Of a stretch of 64,000 nt of DNA, positions 44,449-52,927 are shown one piece after another. Numbering within the stretch: position 1 is the stretch's first letter; each line of letters begins with the position of its first letter. A model generated the notes under the pieces. The model saw nothing but the letters and a program-made list of their open reading frames with translations, searched no databases and was not told the origin of the DNA. Made by a program: the position numbers and the translations under genes. The DNA is from Burkholderiaceae bacterium (GTDB lineage Bacteria; Pseudomonadota; Gammaproteobacteria; Burkholderiales; Burkholderiaceae_F), in contig JAFAIM010000063.1 of the NCBI GenBank assembly GCA_019236735.1, positions 1 through 64,000 of the forward strand, written 5' to 3'.

Positions 44449-45394
44449 CGCTCCCGGCTCCGCGCCTGGCTCGCCCTCCGAAGCGCGCGGCGCGAAGGAG
44501 GGCGGCGCTACGCCGGGCAAGCCCGCCGCAGCGGCAAAGGCTTCCGCCCCCGGGCCGAGTAGCACTTCAGCGGATAAGGCAAAGGCGGGCTCACCCGCCG
44601 CAGCGGCGCCAGCCGCGAAGGCCGGCAAGGGCCGTTTTGCGCTCGGCCGCCGGGTGCGCTTGCGAGTCGGCGCGGAAGGTGCACGTGCGGATCTGCTGGC
44701 GGGCTGGAGCAAGCCGAAAGTGGTTGCGACCCAGCAGATTGAGTACCGACCGGGCGTTGCAACTCTGCCCGAGGCGGTCCTCGCGCTCGATCCACTGTTG
44801 GCCGCGCTCGTCGCCGCCACCGGCCCGATCCGCGGGTTGACGTGCGACGTGCTGATTGGCGACGCCTGGATGCTGTACGACGTGGTGCGCGCCGATTTGC
44901 GCAGCCTTCCGCCGCGCGCTGCCGACGACGTCGTGCGTTCGGCGCTCGCCGACGTGGCAGGACTGCCGCCGAGCGACGTCGCAACACGCTGGCAGACCCA
45001 AGCGGGTGGGCGCTGCACGATCGCCTGCGGGATGCCGGTTGCAGCGTTGCCTTCGCTGCAGACGCTGTTGAAGACGCACAAGCTGCACCCTGGCCAGATC
45101 GTGGGTGAGTTCGTGCACGAGTACAACGCCCATCGCGACCGCCTGTGGTCGCGCAACGCCGTCATTTCGCTGGTGCGAGAGACCGGCACTCAACTGGCGG
45201 TGGCAGCGGACGGCGTGCTCACCGCGATGAGCTTCGAGCTGGGCGTTCGAGCGCCGGAGGATCTCGAAGTGCGCGGACGCGGCCTTGCGCGTGGCGCCGG
45301 CATGACGCTGGACACCGAAACGCGCTTCTTCGCGCTGCTGCCCGCGGGCTGGACGCCCCCCGCTCCATGGGTCGCGGTACCGACCAACGCGTAA
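44429..45394 (+). CDS. PilM/GspL-like cytoplasmic assembly protein
   Basis: A 321-residue protein with a low-complexity Ala/Pro/Gly N terminus (residues 1-65) followed by a domain with the actin-like fold order of PilM or the cytoplasmic part of GspL, such as VVATQQIEYRPGVATLPEAV, CDVLIGDAWMLYDVV and GEFVHEYNAHRDRLWS. No membrane helix is visible, so PilM is the better analogue. Sequence similarity is weak and the call rests mainly on position before PilN/O/P-like genes. The GTG at 44429 is preceded by AGAGGA at 8 nt, and the frame overlaps the gspE end. Confidence 0.65.
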   Translation: MPPPSNSAPGSAPGSPSEARGAKEGGATPGKPAAAAKASAPGPSSTSADKAKAGSPAAAAPAAKAGKGRFALGRRVRLRVGAEGARADLLAGWSKPKVVATQQIEYRPGVATLPEAVLALDPLLAALVAATGPIRGLTCDVLIGDAWMLYDVVRADLRSLPPRAADDVVRSALADVAGLPPSDVATRWQTQAGGRCTIACGMPVAALPSLQTLLKTHKLHPGQIVGEFVHEYNAHRDRLWSRNAVISLVRETGTQLAVAADGVLTAMSFELGVRAPEDLEVRGRGLARGAGMTLDTETRFFALLPAGWTPPAPWVAVPTNA

Positions 45395-45406
45395 GAGGCC
45401 GCGACC

Positions 45407-45967
45407 ATGTCGGAGAAGACCAAGGCACCGAAACCGCGGAAGCTGGCGCGCCTGGACCTCGATTTCTCGCCTGCCCGCCGCAACCGGCCAGCGGGCTGGC
45501 TGCTGCTGGCAGCGGGGCTGGCGGCCGCGCTACTGGCTGCGGTGCAGTTCCAATCGGCGCAAGCGGCCCGCACCGCGCTCGCCACCGACTTGAGTGCAAC
45601 CAATGCACGTTTGAACGGGACCAGGCCGGAGGGCGTGCGCGCCGGACCGCCGCTGGATCCTCGTGTGTCCAAGGCGGCCAATCAGATCGCGCACGAGCTG
45701 CAGATGCCGTGGGCGGAGATGCTGGCGGCGCTCGAGTCGGTTCCGGCGCCCGATGTCGCGCTGCTCGGCGTGGAGCCATCGGCGGTGCGCCACGTCGTGC
45801 GGATCACCGCGGAAGCGAAGAACTCGGCCGCGATGTTGGACTATCTGCAGGGATTGCAGGCCAGCAAAGAATTCTCGAACGTGTGGCTGACCTCACACCT
45901 GGTGCAGGCGCAGACCCCCGGCACGCCGGTTCGGTTCATCGTCCAGCTGAAGTGGAGCGGCGCATGA
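45407..45967 (+). CDS. PilN-like inner-membrane assembly protein
   Basis: A 186-residue bitopic protein. A basic cytoplasmic N terminus (KAPKPRKLARLDLDFSPARR) leads into one membrane helix (WLLLAAGLAAALLAAVQF, about residues 30-48) and a periplasmic domain ending MLDYLQGLQASKEFSNVWLT and RFIVQLKWSGA, the ferredoxin-like fold pattern of PilN. It overlaps the following gene by four bases (ATGA). In type IV pilus systems PilN pairs with PilO and binds PilM through its N terminus. Confidence 0.7.
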   Translation: MSEKTKAPKPRKLARLDLDFSPARRNRPAGWLLLAAGLAAALLAAVQFQSAQAARTALATDLSATNARLNGTRPEGVRAGPPLDPRVSKAANQIAHELQMPWAEMLAALESVPAPDVALLGVEPSAVRHVVRITAEAKNSAAMLDYLQGLQASKEFSNVWLTSHLVQAQTPGTPVRFIVQLKWSGA

Positions 45968-46539
45968 ACGGGTTCAACCTCGCGCTGCACGCATCGCACC
46001 GGCTCGCACGCTGGATCCGCTTCCGCTTGGGTTTGGCCGGAATCGCGGGCGTTGCGTTGCTGGTAGCGGCGGGAGTCGGGATGGTGCTCGCAACGCGCAC
46101 CCACCATGAGACCGCGTGGCTCAGCGCCGCCGCGGAGCACGCGCGCGAGCGTCTGGCGAAATTCGGCGCAGCACGCCCAGCCGAGGAGCACACGCCGGCC
46201 GAACAGCTCGCGCGCTTCCAGCAGTGGTTTCCGCCCTCGTCCCAGTCGACCGCCGACCTTCGTGTGATTTTCGCTGCGGCACAGTCAGCGCACGTGGACC
46301 TTGCTCGCGGCGAGTACCAGGTGCGGCCGGTCGATGGCTCGGGGGGCTTGGAGCGCTTCGACGTCATCCTTCCGGTCAAAGAGCACTACGCGCCGGTCAA
46401 AGCGTTCGTCGCCGATGTGTTGAACAAGCTGCCGCACGCGAGCCTCGATGAGTTGCGCGTTGAGCGGCCGGGTTCGGCGGCCGACCAGCTGGAGTCGCGC
46501 GTGCATTTCACGCTGTTCTATCGGGAGCGCGCGTCATGA
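45964..46539 (+). CDS. PilO-like inner-membrane assembly protein
   Basis: A 191-residue bitopic protein with one membrane helix (about residues 22-43, LAGIAGVALLVAAGVGMVLA), a coiled-coil-like stretch (AAAEHARERLAKFG) and a C-terminal periplasmic domain with RFDVILPVKEHYAPVKAFVA, as in PilO/GspM. It begins in the stop codon of the PilN-like gene and overlaps the next gene by four bases. The assignment is based on architecture and gene order. Confidence 0.65.
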   Translation: MNGFNLALHASHRLARWIRFRLGLAGIAGVALLVAAGVGMVLATRTHHETAWLSAAAEHARERLAKFGAARPAEEHTPAEQLARFQQWFPPSSQSTADLRVIFAAAQSAHVDLARGEYQVRPVDGSGGLERFDVILPVKEHYAPVKAFVADVLNKLPHASLDELRVERPGSAADQLESRVHFTLFYRERAS

Positions 46540-47117
46540 CCGGCGAGAAGCCTGAACGCCCCGCCTGGTTCCGGCCGGCGATCCTCGCCACAGCCGGCGC
46601 CGCAACGTTCGCGCTGGCCTGGCACTTTTCCGGGTCGTCGGACGCGGTCGTGCAATCGGCCGGCCGCGCGGACGATTCTTCGTCCGGCGGCGCGCGTGCA
46701 GCGGAGGCGGCGCCCTCCTCGGCGCCGAGAGGCGCGACGGATGGCAAGCTGGCCGAAGCGGGGGCGCCGAGCCTGCCGACGCGCAGCCGCATCGCCGAGT
46801 CCACTGCGACGGACCCGTTCGCGGCCAGGGGCTGGTTGCCTCCGCCTCCGCCTCCTCCGCCCCCTGCGCCAGTGCTGCCGCCGCCTCCGCCGCCTCCGCC
46901 GACCGCGCCGCCGGTGCCGTTCAAGTTCGTCGGATTGATCGAAGAGAAGGCGGCCAAGCCGGCAGCGTTTCTGACCAAGGGCGATGCGCTGTTCGTCGTC
47001 CACGTCGGCGACGTGCTCGAAAGTACATACCGGGTCGAGTCATTCAACTCGGCCGAAGTCATCGTCACCTATCTGCCGCTGCAGCAGCGCCAGACAATCG
47101 GAGTCACAGGAGGATGA
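46536..47117 (+). CDS. PilP/GspC-like periplasmic linker protein
   Basis: A 193-residue protein with one N-terminal membrane helix (AILATAGAATFALAWHF), a long disordered linker with two runs of seven to nine prolines (residues 104-128), and a C-terminal homology-region domain: PFKFVGLIEEKAAKPAAFLT, FVVHVGDVLESTYRVES. This is the layout of PilP and GspC, which connect the inner-membrane platform with the secretin. Short overlaps with both neighbours show translational coupling. Confidence 0.7.
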   Translation: MTGEKPERPAWFRPAILATAGAATFALAWHFSGSSDAVVQSAGRADDSSSGGARAAEAAPSSAPRGATDGKLAEAGAPSLPTRSRIAESTATDPFAARGWLPPPPPPPPPAPVLPPPPPPPPTAPPVPFKFVGLIEEKAAKPAAFLTKGDALFVVHVGDVLESTYRVESFNSAEVIVTYLPLQQRQTIGVTGG

Positions 47118-49315
47118 ACATGCGGTTCTGGCGTTTGCCCAATGGGAGGTTGGCGGTGGCCTTGCTGGCCGCTGCGGGGGTCGTTGCCGGCTGCGCGGTA
47201 TCGCGTCAGCACGCGCATGGGCTGGATGAGATGGCCACTGGCAATAGCGAGAAAGGTCTGGCGGACCTGGCTGCGGCCAGCGCGGCCGAGCCGACCAACT
47301 CGCAGTACCGTCTGGATTACCTCAAGCACTTGAGCTTGGCGGTCAACGGCTTGCTGGCGCAGGCCGATGACGCGCGCCGCGTCGGGCAGATCGAGGCGGC
47401 TCGGCAGCTGTACCACAACACGCTTCGGATCGATCCGGGCAACGACCGCGCGCTGCGCGGGCTTTCGAACCTGGAGATGGACGAGCGGCACAACGCGATG
47501 CTGGCCGACGCCGAGAAGTTGCTGGCGGCGCACCAGCTGAAGGAGGCTCAGGACAAGGTGCACGCGGTGCTGCAGGAAAACAGCGCGCGCGGCGACGCGA
47601 AAAGGCTCGCCGTCCGCATCGCCGACGAAATGGACAAGGCCGAAGCCGCGAGGGCGGCGCAGATCGCGGCCTCCTCGGTGATGAAGAAGCCTGTGTCGCT
47701 GCAGTTCCGCGACGCCAATCTGCGGATGGTATTCGAGGCGCTGTCGCGAACCACCGGACTGAACGTGATCTTCGACCGTGACGTACGCAACGACTTGAAG
47801 ACGACGATCTTCGTGCACGATGCGTCGGTCGAGGATACGGTCGACATGATCTTGCTGCAGAGTCAGCTGGAAAAGAAGGTCCTGAACGCCAATACGCTGT
47901 TCATCTATCCCGCGACCGCCGCCAAGCAAAAGGAATACCAGGATTTGAAGGTGCGGGTGTTCCAGCTGTCCAACGCCGACGGCAAGACCGTGCAGAACTC
48001 GCTGAAGACAGTGCTCAAGGTTGCAGACATGTCGCTCGACGACAAGACCAACACCCTGATCGTGCGCGGCACGCCCGACACGATTGCGGTGGCCGAAAAG
48101 ATCATTGCGGCGCAGGACGCGCCCGACCCCGAAGTGATGCTGGAGGTCGAGGTGCTGGAGGTCTCGAGCGACCGCATCCGCAACCTCGGCATCGCGTGGC
48201 CGAGCACGTTCGGGGTGCAGACGCCCAGCAGCCTCAACGGCATCCCCGTCAGCAATCTGCGCGACTACGGGCGCATTCCATTGAACCAGCTGCTGGTGAC
48301 CGGCGGCCCGTTCGGCGCGACCGCCAATTTTTCGCTGACCGATTCCGACGGCAAGGTTCTGGCGGCGCCCCGTATACGCACGCGCGACAACCAGAAAGCC
48401 AAGATTCTGATCGGCGAGAAGGTTCCGGTGATCACCAACACGGTCACGCCGGTCTCGACAGGTCCTGCGGTGGTCACCGGTTCGGTGCAGTACCTGGATG
48501 TCGGCATCAAGCTGGAGGTCAAGCCGCACGTGTACCTGGAAGGCGACGTCGGTATCGAGTTGAGCATGGAGGTGAGCAGCATCCTCGGCACGGTCACGCC
48601 ACCGGCAGGCAGCGGTACCAGCTCCGGAACCGTGGCCTACGACATCGGCACGCGCGACGTGACGACCAATTTGCGGCTGCGCGACGGCGAAACCCAGATC
48701 CTGGGCGGCTTGATTCAGGACAACGAGACGCTGTCGGCGAGCAAGGTGCCGGGTATCGGGGAGTTTCCCGTGCTGGACCACCTGTTCGGCTCGAACAACC
48801 ATGAAGACAAGAAGACGGAAATCGTCCTGTCGATCACGCCGCACATCCTGCGCGCGCCGACCGTGGCCGACTCCCGCGCTCGCGACGTGTTCAGCGGCAC
48901 CGAGTCGTCGGTGCGCGACATGCCGCTGCGGCTCGACCCGGTCGGATCGGTAAGCGGGGCGCCAAGCACCGCAGGTGCCGCTCCCACGCCGGGTTTCGTC
49001 GGCGGCGGCGCCACGGGTCCGGCGATGCCTCCTGGTGCTCCCGCGAACCTGCCGACCGTGAATCCAAACTACCCGCGTAACGATCCGCGCGTTCCGGTGC
49101 CGCGACATGAGCTTCCGCCCGGTGTGACGGCGCCTCCGTGGCTGAACAATCCGCCGGCGCAGGAGGGCGAGACCCCGCCGCCGCCTCCGGTGCAAAACTT
49201 CCCGGGCGTGCCGGCGACACCCGAAGCGCCTGCGCCCAACACTGCGCCCAGTGGCGCAGCCGAGGCGCCGCCGGCGCCCACACCTGTTCCGGCGCCGCCG
49301 CCGAACACGCAGTAG
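47114..49315 (+). CDS. secretin (GspD/MshL-like outer-membrane channel)
   Basis: A 733-residue secretin. A lipoprotein signal with lipobox VAGC lies near residue 26. An N-terminal TPR-like region (about residues 35-170, for example AARQLYHNTLRIDPGNDRAL) is followed by an STN domain (PVSLQFRDANLRMVFEALSR), secretin N domains (DLKVRVFQLSNADGKTVQNS) and the secretin core (LEVEVLEVSSDRIRNLGIAW, TNLRLRDGETQILGGLIQDN, KKTEIVLSITPHIL). The last 90 residues are Pro-rich and probably disordered. The TPR-like start and the lipid anchor differ from classical GspD. It forms the outer-membrane gate of the machine. Confidence 0.9.
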   Translation: MNMRFWRLPNGRLAVALLAAAGVVAGCAVSRQHAHGLDEMATGNSEKGLADLAAASAAEPTNSQYRLDYLKHLSLAVNGLLAQADDARRVGQIEAARQLYHNTLRIDPGNDRALRGLSNLEMDERHNAMLADAEKLLAAHQLKEAQDKVHAVLQENSARGDAKRLAVRIADEMDKAEAARAAQIAASSVMKKPVSLQFRDANLRMVFEALSRTTGLNVIFDRDVRNDLKTTIFVHDASVEDTVDMILLQSQLEKKVLNANTLFIYPATAAKQKEYQDLKVRVFQLSNADGKTVQNSLKTVLKVADMSLDDKTNTLIVRGTPDTIAVAEKIIAAQDAPDPEVMLEVEVLEVSSDRIRNLGIAWPSTFGVQTPSSLNGIPVSNLRDYGRIPLNQLLVTGGPFGATANFSLTDSDGKVLAAPRIRTRDNQKAKILIGEKVPVITNTVTPVSTGPAVVTGSVQYLDVGIKLEVKPHVYLEGDVGIELSMEVSSILGTVTPPAGSGTSSGTVAYDIGTRDVTTNLRLRDGETQILGGLIQDNETLSASKVPGIGEFPVLDHLFGSNNHEDKKTEIVLSITPHILRAPTVADSRARDVFSGTESSVRDMPLRLDPVGSVSGAPSTAGAAPTPGFVGGGATGPAMPPGAPANLPTVNPNYPRNDPRVPVPRHELPPGVTAPPWLNNPPAQEGETPPPPPVQNFPGVPATPEAPAPNTAPSGAAEAPPAPTPVPAPPPNTQ

Positions 49316-49331
49316 CAGCGAAGGACAGCAC

Positions 49332-49985
49332 GTGCGCATGGTCTCCTCCCCCCAGCTCACGAGCGCACTTGGCGCTCGCGTGGCTCGCGCACGAGCGCCT
49401 CTGCGGCGACCCCGCCTTCGCGTCTTCGGCGCTTCGGCGGGCAAGGGCTTCACGCTGATCGAGCTGGTGGTAACGCTCGCGCTGGTCGGCTTGATGGCGA
49501 TGGTCGCGGTGCCGCTGTACGAGGTGACCGCGATCCGGATGAAGGAGATGGAACTGAGAACCGCGCTGCGGCAGATCCGCAGCGCGCTGGATGCATACAA
49601 GGACGCGGCCGATGCCGGCAAGATCCAGAAAGACCCGAGCGACTCCGGCTATCCGCCCAACCTGAAGATTCTGGTCGAAGGAGTCGATACGGCGCAGCAG
49701 AGCAGCGTGAATCTGCAATCCGTCAGCAGCATGGCGAGCGGTGCGAGCGCCAACGCAAATGCGAACGCGAACGCATCGGACACTGGGCCGACCCGCCTGA
49801 TGTTTCTGCGCCAGATCCCGCGAGATCCGTTCACTCCCGATCCGTCGCTGCCACTCGAGGAGCAATGGGACACGCGCGCCTACGGCTCACCGCCGAGCGA
49901 CCCGCAGCCGGGCAAGGACGTGTACGACGTGATGTCGAAGTCGGCCACGATCGGCAGCAATGGCATGGCGTACAAGGAATGGTGA
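49332..49985 (+). CDS. pseudopilin with prepilin N-terminal motif (first of two)
   Basis: A 217-residue protein with the prepilin motif GKGFTLIELVVTLALVGLMA preceded by a leader of about 37 residues, far longer than usual. The mature part has MKEMELRTALRQIRSALDAY and IPRDPFTPDPSLPLEEQWDT, features of minor pseudopilins, plus a small asparagine-alanine repeat (ANANANANAS). The GTG at 49332 has AAGGA 6 nt upstream; the ATG at 49338 is the alternative. A 56-nt block in its leader region is almost identical to one in the next gene. Confidence 0.85.
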   Translation: MRMVSSPQLTSALGARVARARAPLRRPRLRVFGASAGKGFTLIELVVTLALVGLMAMVAVPLYEVTAIRMKEMELRTALRQIRSALDAYKDAADAGKIQKDPSDSGYPPNLKILVEGVDTAQQSSVNLQSVSSMASGASANANANANASDTGPTRLMFLRQIPRDPFTPDPSLPLEEQWDTRAYGSPPSDPQPGKDVYDVMSKSATIGSNGMAYKEW

Positions 49986-50416
49986 CGCGAGTGCGACGCT
50001 TCCAGACCTCGCTTCTGGCGCTGCGCCCGCCCCGCCTTCGTGTCTTCGGCGCTTCGGCGGGCAAGGGCTTCACGCTGATCGAGCTGATGGTCGTGATGGT
50101 GCTGATCGCGCTGTTGCTGACGCTCGCGGTGCCGCGTTACTTCGGCACGATCGACACCGGCAAACAGAGGGTGCAGCTGCAGAACATCTCGGCGATTCGA
50201 GACGCCATTGACAAGTATTACGGCGATGTTGGCAAATACCCGGAGACCTTGCAGGACCTCGTCGATAAGCGATATCTGCGCTCGGTCCCGATCGACCCGA
50301 TCACCGGAAAGACCGATTGGGTTTCGATCCCGCCGACCGATCCGAACCTGACCGGCGTTTACGACATCCGAAGCGCCAAGGCGCCCGAGGGAGGAACCAA
50401 TGCGAACGGTTCCTGA
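49982..50416 (+). CDS. pseudopilin with prepilin N-terminal motif (second of two)
   Basis: A 144-residue protein with the prepilin motif GKGFTLIELMVVMVLIALLL after a leader of about 28 residues, and a mature part with ISAIRDAIDKYYGDVGKYPE, LVDKRYLRSVPIDPITGK, typical of GspG-like pseudopilins. The GTG at 49982 overlaps the stop of the preceding gene; an ATG at 49979 and a GTG at 49991 are also possible, with AAGGA at 49975-49979. Nucleotides 50031-50086 are almost identical to 49411-49466. Confidence 0.85.
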   Translation: MTRVRRFQTSLLALRPPRLRVFGASAGKGFTLIELMVVMVLIALLLTLAVPRYFGTIDTGKQRVQLQNISAIRDAIDKYYGDVGKYPETLQDLVDKRYLRSVPIDPITGKTDWVSIPPTDPNLTGVYDIRSAKAPEGGTNANGS

Positions 50417-51002
50417 GCGTGCATTGCAAAGCGCGGGGCCCGCTGCTGCCCGAGGGCTGGTGCTGCTGGCACTGCTGATCATGCTGATCCTGGTCGGTGT
50501 CGGGGCGCTCGGGGCCGCCGAGGTGTGGTCCACCACGCTGAAGCGCGAGCGCGAAGCCCAGCTGCTCTTCGTCGGCGAACAGTACCGGCGGGCGATCGGC
50601 GACTATTGGAGGATGAGCCCGGGGCGGCGCGCCTATCCGCCGTCGATCGACGTGCTCCTCACGGACGACCGCTTCCCCAACCCGGTCCATCACCTGCGTC
50701 GCGTCTATCGCGACCCGATGACCGAGGCGGGCGACTTCGAGCCGATCCTGCAGGCTAACGCGATGATCGGAGTGCACTCGACCTCGACCGATGCACCGAT
50801 GAAGAAGACAAACTTTCCGCCCAGGCTGGCCCAATTCGAGAACGCCGAATCCTATGCGGCGTGGCAGTTCATATTCGTTCCCGTAGGGGTGAATTTCAAC
50901 CCGGCCGGACTGAATCAACCCGCGAATCCGAACGCTCCATCACCGTTCAACCAGGGACCCGCACCTGGCGTAGCTGTGCCGCAAGCTCCCACCGGAAGGT
51001 AG
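50400..51002 (+). CDS. pseudopilin-like protein with a divergent N-terminal motif
   Basis: A 200-residue protein that overlaps the preceding pseudopilin gene by 17 nt. Its N terminus has a hydrophobic helix in the pilin position, RGLVLLALLIMLILVGVGAL, but the canonical F-T-L-I-E is replaced and the Glu at +5 is missing. After the helix, EREAQLLFVGEQYRRAIGDY and a region with Arg-Tyr-Asp/Pro spacing resemble the periplasmic parts of type II pseudopilin-like proteins of Burkholderiales. The C terminus is Pro/Asn-rich. The ATG at 50400 has GGAGGA upstream. Confidence 0.75.
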   Translation: MRTVPERALQSAGPAAARGLVLLALLIMLILVGVGALGAAEVWSTTLKREREAQLLFVGEQYRRAIGDYWRMSPGRRAYPPSIDVLLTDDRFPNPVHHLRRVYRDPMTEAGDFEPILQANAMIGVHSTSTDAPMKKTNFPPRLAQFENAESYAAWQFIFVPVGVNFNPAGLNQPANPNAPSPFNQGPAPGVAVPQAPTGR

Positions 51003-51007
51003 ATGCC

Positions 51008-51763
51008 ATGAAAAGCCGAATCCTGATCGCCGAGGACCACAACCTGCTTCGCCAGGGTCTGCGATCGCTGGTCAACTCGCTACCCGACTTCGAGGTCGTT
51101 GGCGAGGGGCGCGATGGAAAGGAGACTGTGCGACAGGCGATCGCGTTGACGCCCGATCTGATCCTGATGGACCTGTCGATGCCCGGCATGAACGGCATCG
51201 AAGCGACCGCGCAGATCAAGCGCCGCATGCCGGCCACCAAGGTCGTTGCGCTGACCGCGTACAAGACCGACGAATACGTGCGCGAAGCGCTGCGCGCGGG
51301 CGCCGACGGCTACATCCTGAAGGACGCCTCGTACGACGAACTCGTGATGGCGCTGCGCAGCGTGATCGGTGGCAAGAAATTCCTGTCGCCGGACGTCTCC
51401 GGACACCTGGTCGACACCTACTTGCACGGCGAGCGCGCCGAAGCGAAAGCGGCGCCGTGGGACAAGCTGACCGCCCGTGAGCGCAGCATCCTGAAATTGA
51501 TCGCCGAGGGTCGCACCAATCGAGCGACCGCCGAATTCCTGAACGTCAGCCCGAAGACGGTCGAAAAGCACCGTGCCAATTTGATGCGAAAACTGGGTCT
51601 GCGCAATGTCGCCGAGCTGACGCTGGTGGCACTGGAAAGCGGATTGATCGAGCGGCCGGGCGCGGTATCGCGTCTGTTCAACGGCGCAGGTGGGGGCGGG
51701 GAAGAGGACAACTCGGAGGTCGGAGACTGGCAGCCAGTACCGTCGCCGCAGCCTGCCGTTTGA
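51008..51763 (+). CDS. NarL/LuxR-type response regulator, last gene of the secretion-like operon
   Basis: A 251-residue regulator. The receiver domain has RILIAEDHNLLRQGLRSLV, the phosphoacceptor in LILMDLSMPGMNG and the lysine in YILKDASYDE. The LuxR helix-turn-helix (about residues 150-210) reads LTARERSILKLIAEGRTNRA then NVSPKTVEKHRANLMRKLGL. A Gly/Glu/Pro-rich tail of about 30 residues follows. It starts 5 nt after the last pseudopilin-like gene, so it is very probably translated from the same mRNA. The convergent kinase 30 nt downstream is the likely partner. Confidence 0.92.
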   Translation: MKSRILIAEDHNLLRQGLRSLVNSLPDFEVVGEGRDGKETVRQAIALTPDLILMDLSMPGMNGIEATAQIKRRMPATKVVALTAYKTDEYVREALRAGADGYILKDASYDELVMALRSVIGGKKFLSPDVSGHLVDTYLHGERAEAKAAPWDKLTARERSILKLIAEGRTNRATAEFLNVSPKTVEKHRANLMRKLGLRNVAELTLVALESGLIERPGAVSRLFNGAGGGGEEDNSEVGDWQPVPSPQPAV

Positions 51764-51793
51764 TCGGACCGAAAGCCGCCGCGCTGAGTTTCG

Positions 51794-52927
51794 TTAGGCC
51801 GCAGCGGTAGCGAACAGCTCCGCGCTCGATGCGAGTTTCCAGCTCGCGTTCACGCGCGTGCCACGGTGCGGCGCCGTTTCCAGCGACAACACGCCGCCCG
51901 TACCATCGATGCGCTTGCGTATCGCGTGCAGCCCGAGCCCGAAGCCCTGCTCGGACACGCGCGTGGGATCGAAGCCGACCCCATCGTCGTCGATCGCCAG
52001 CCGCAGCTCATCGCCCATTTTGACCAGCGAGACATTGACCCGGGTCGCATGCGCGTGCTGCGCCACGTTGGCGAGCGCCTCCTGGGCGATCCGAAATACT
52101 TCGAGCTTCCAGTCCCCTGGGATCTCACGTTCCTCCACCGAGATGCGGCAACGGACCGAAACCGACGGGCACGCACCTTCAAAGCCGCGGCAGTACCACT
52201 GCAGCGTCGGGCCCAGCCCCAGGTCATCGAGCAAGCGTGGCCGCAAATCCGTAGAGATCCGGCGCAGTTCGCCCAGCACGTCGCGCAACCGGGCGGCGGC
52301 GCCATTGAGCACCTCGCGCGCATCTTCGGACGCCCCTTGCGACAACCGCGACTGGGCATCCTCGATCATGTACTTGACCATCACGACCAGCGGCGCGACG
52401 TCGTCGTGCAACTCGCCGGCAACCTTCGTGCGCTCGGCCTCCTGGGTGCGCAGCAGGCCATAAGCGAGCCGCCGCAGCTCCAGGTCGCCAGGGGTCGCCT
52501 GCGAGCGGCTGCGGCGCCGCAGCCTGCGCTCGGACCAGGCGATCACCGCGCCAGGTTCGCCGTCCGGGAACGGCTGCGATTGCGCGGTCATCTCGACGAG
52601 TGTCTGCCGGCCGCTGCGCCCGCGCATCATCAGCTCGAAACTGTCGGTCGATCCAAAGCGCACTCGCGCCGCCGCGACTTCCGCCGCAGTGCGCCAGCCT
52701 TCCGCCGCGAGCTCGGCCAGCTGCCTGCCGATCATCGCCTGCGGCTCGTATCCAAGCATTGCGGCCGCGCTCGCGGTCGCCTCCCGGATACGGTCTTGGC
52801 GGTCGAGCCACACCGCCGCGACACCCCCGCTGGCGAGCGTAGGGACTCCTTCGCCGGGCCCTTCGGCCCGCAGCAACGTCGGCGGTTCAGATTTGGCCTG
52901 CATTTGCGACCACGGCTCCAGCTTCAC
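51794..52927 (-). CDS. PAS-domain sensor histidine kinase, HisKA_3 type
   Basis: A 377-residue soluble kinase. A PAS domain (about residues 35-140) holds AVWLDRQDRIREATASAAAM. The HisKA_3 dimerisation domain has the phosphoacceptor in AGELHDDVAPLVVMVKYMIE. The HATPase has EVFRIAQEALANVAQHAHAT, LAIDDDGVGFD and GFGLGLHAIRKR. No membrane helix is seen, so it senses a cytoplasmic cue. This NarX/UhpB-type kinase fits the LuxR-type regulator at 51008-51763, with which it converges. Confidence 0.92.
   Translation of the reverse strand: MKLEPWSQMQAKSEPPTLLRAEGPGEGVPTLASGGVAAVWLDRQDRIREATASAAAMLGYEPQAMIGRQLAELAAEGWRTAAEVAAARVRFGSTDSFELMMRGRSGRQTLVEMTAQSQPFPDGEPGAVIAWSERRLRRRSRSQATPGDLELRRLAYGLLRTQEAERTKVAGELHDDVAPLVVMVKYMIEDAQSRLSQGASEDAREVLNGAAARLRDVLGELRRISTDLRPRLLDDLGLGPTLQWYCRGFEGACPSVSVRCRISVEEREIPGDWKLEVFRIAQEALANVAQHAHATRVNVSLVKMGDELRLAIDDDGVGFDPTRVSEQGFGLGLHAIRKRIDGTGGVLSLETAPHRGTRVNASWKLASSAELFATAAA

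Noticed and set aside
47069-49621. Minus-strand open frame of 850 residues opposite the secretin gene
   Set aside because: Its sequence is a shadow of the secretin codons with strings of Arg and His and no recognisable domain; the plus-strand secretin is unmistakable.
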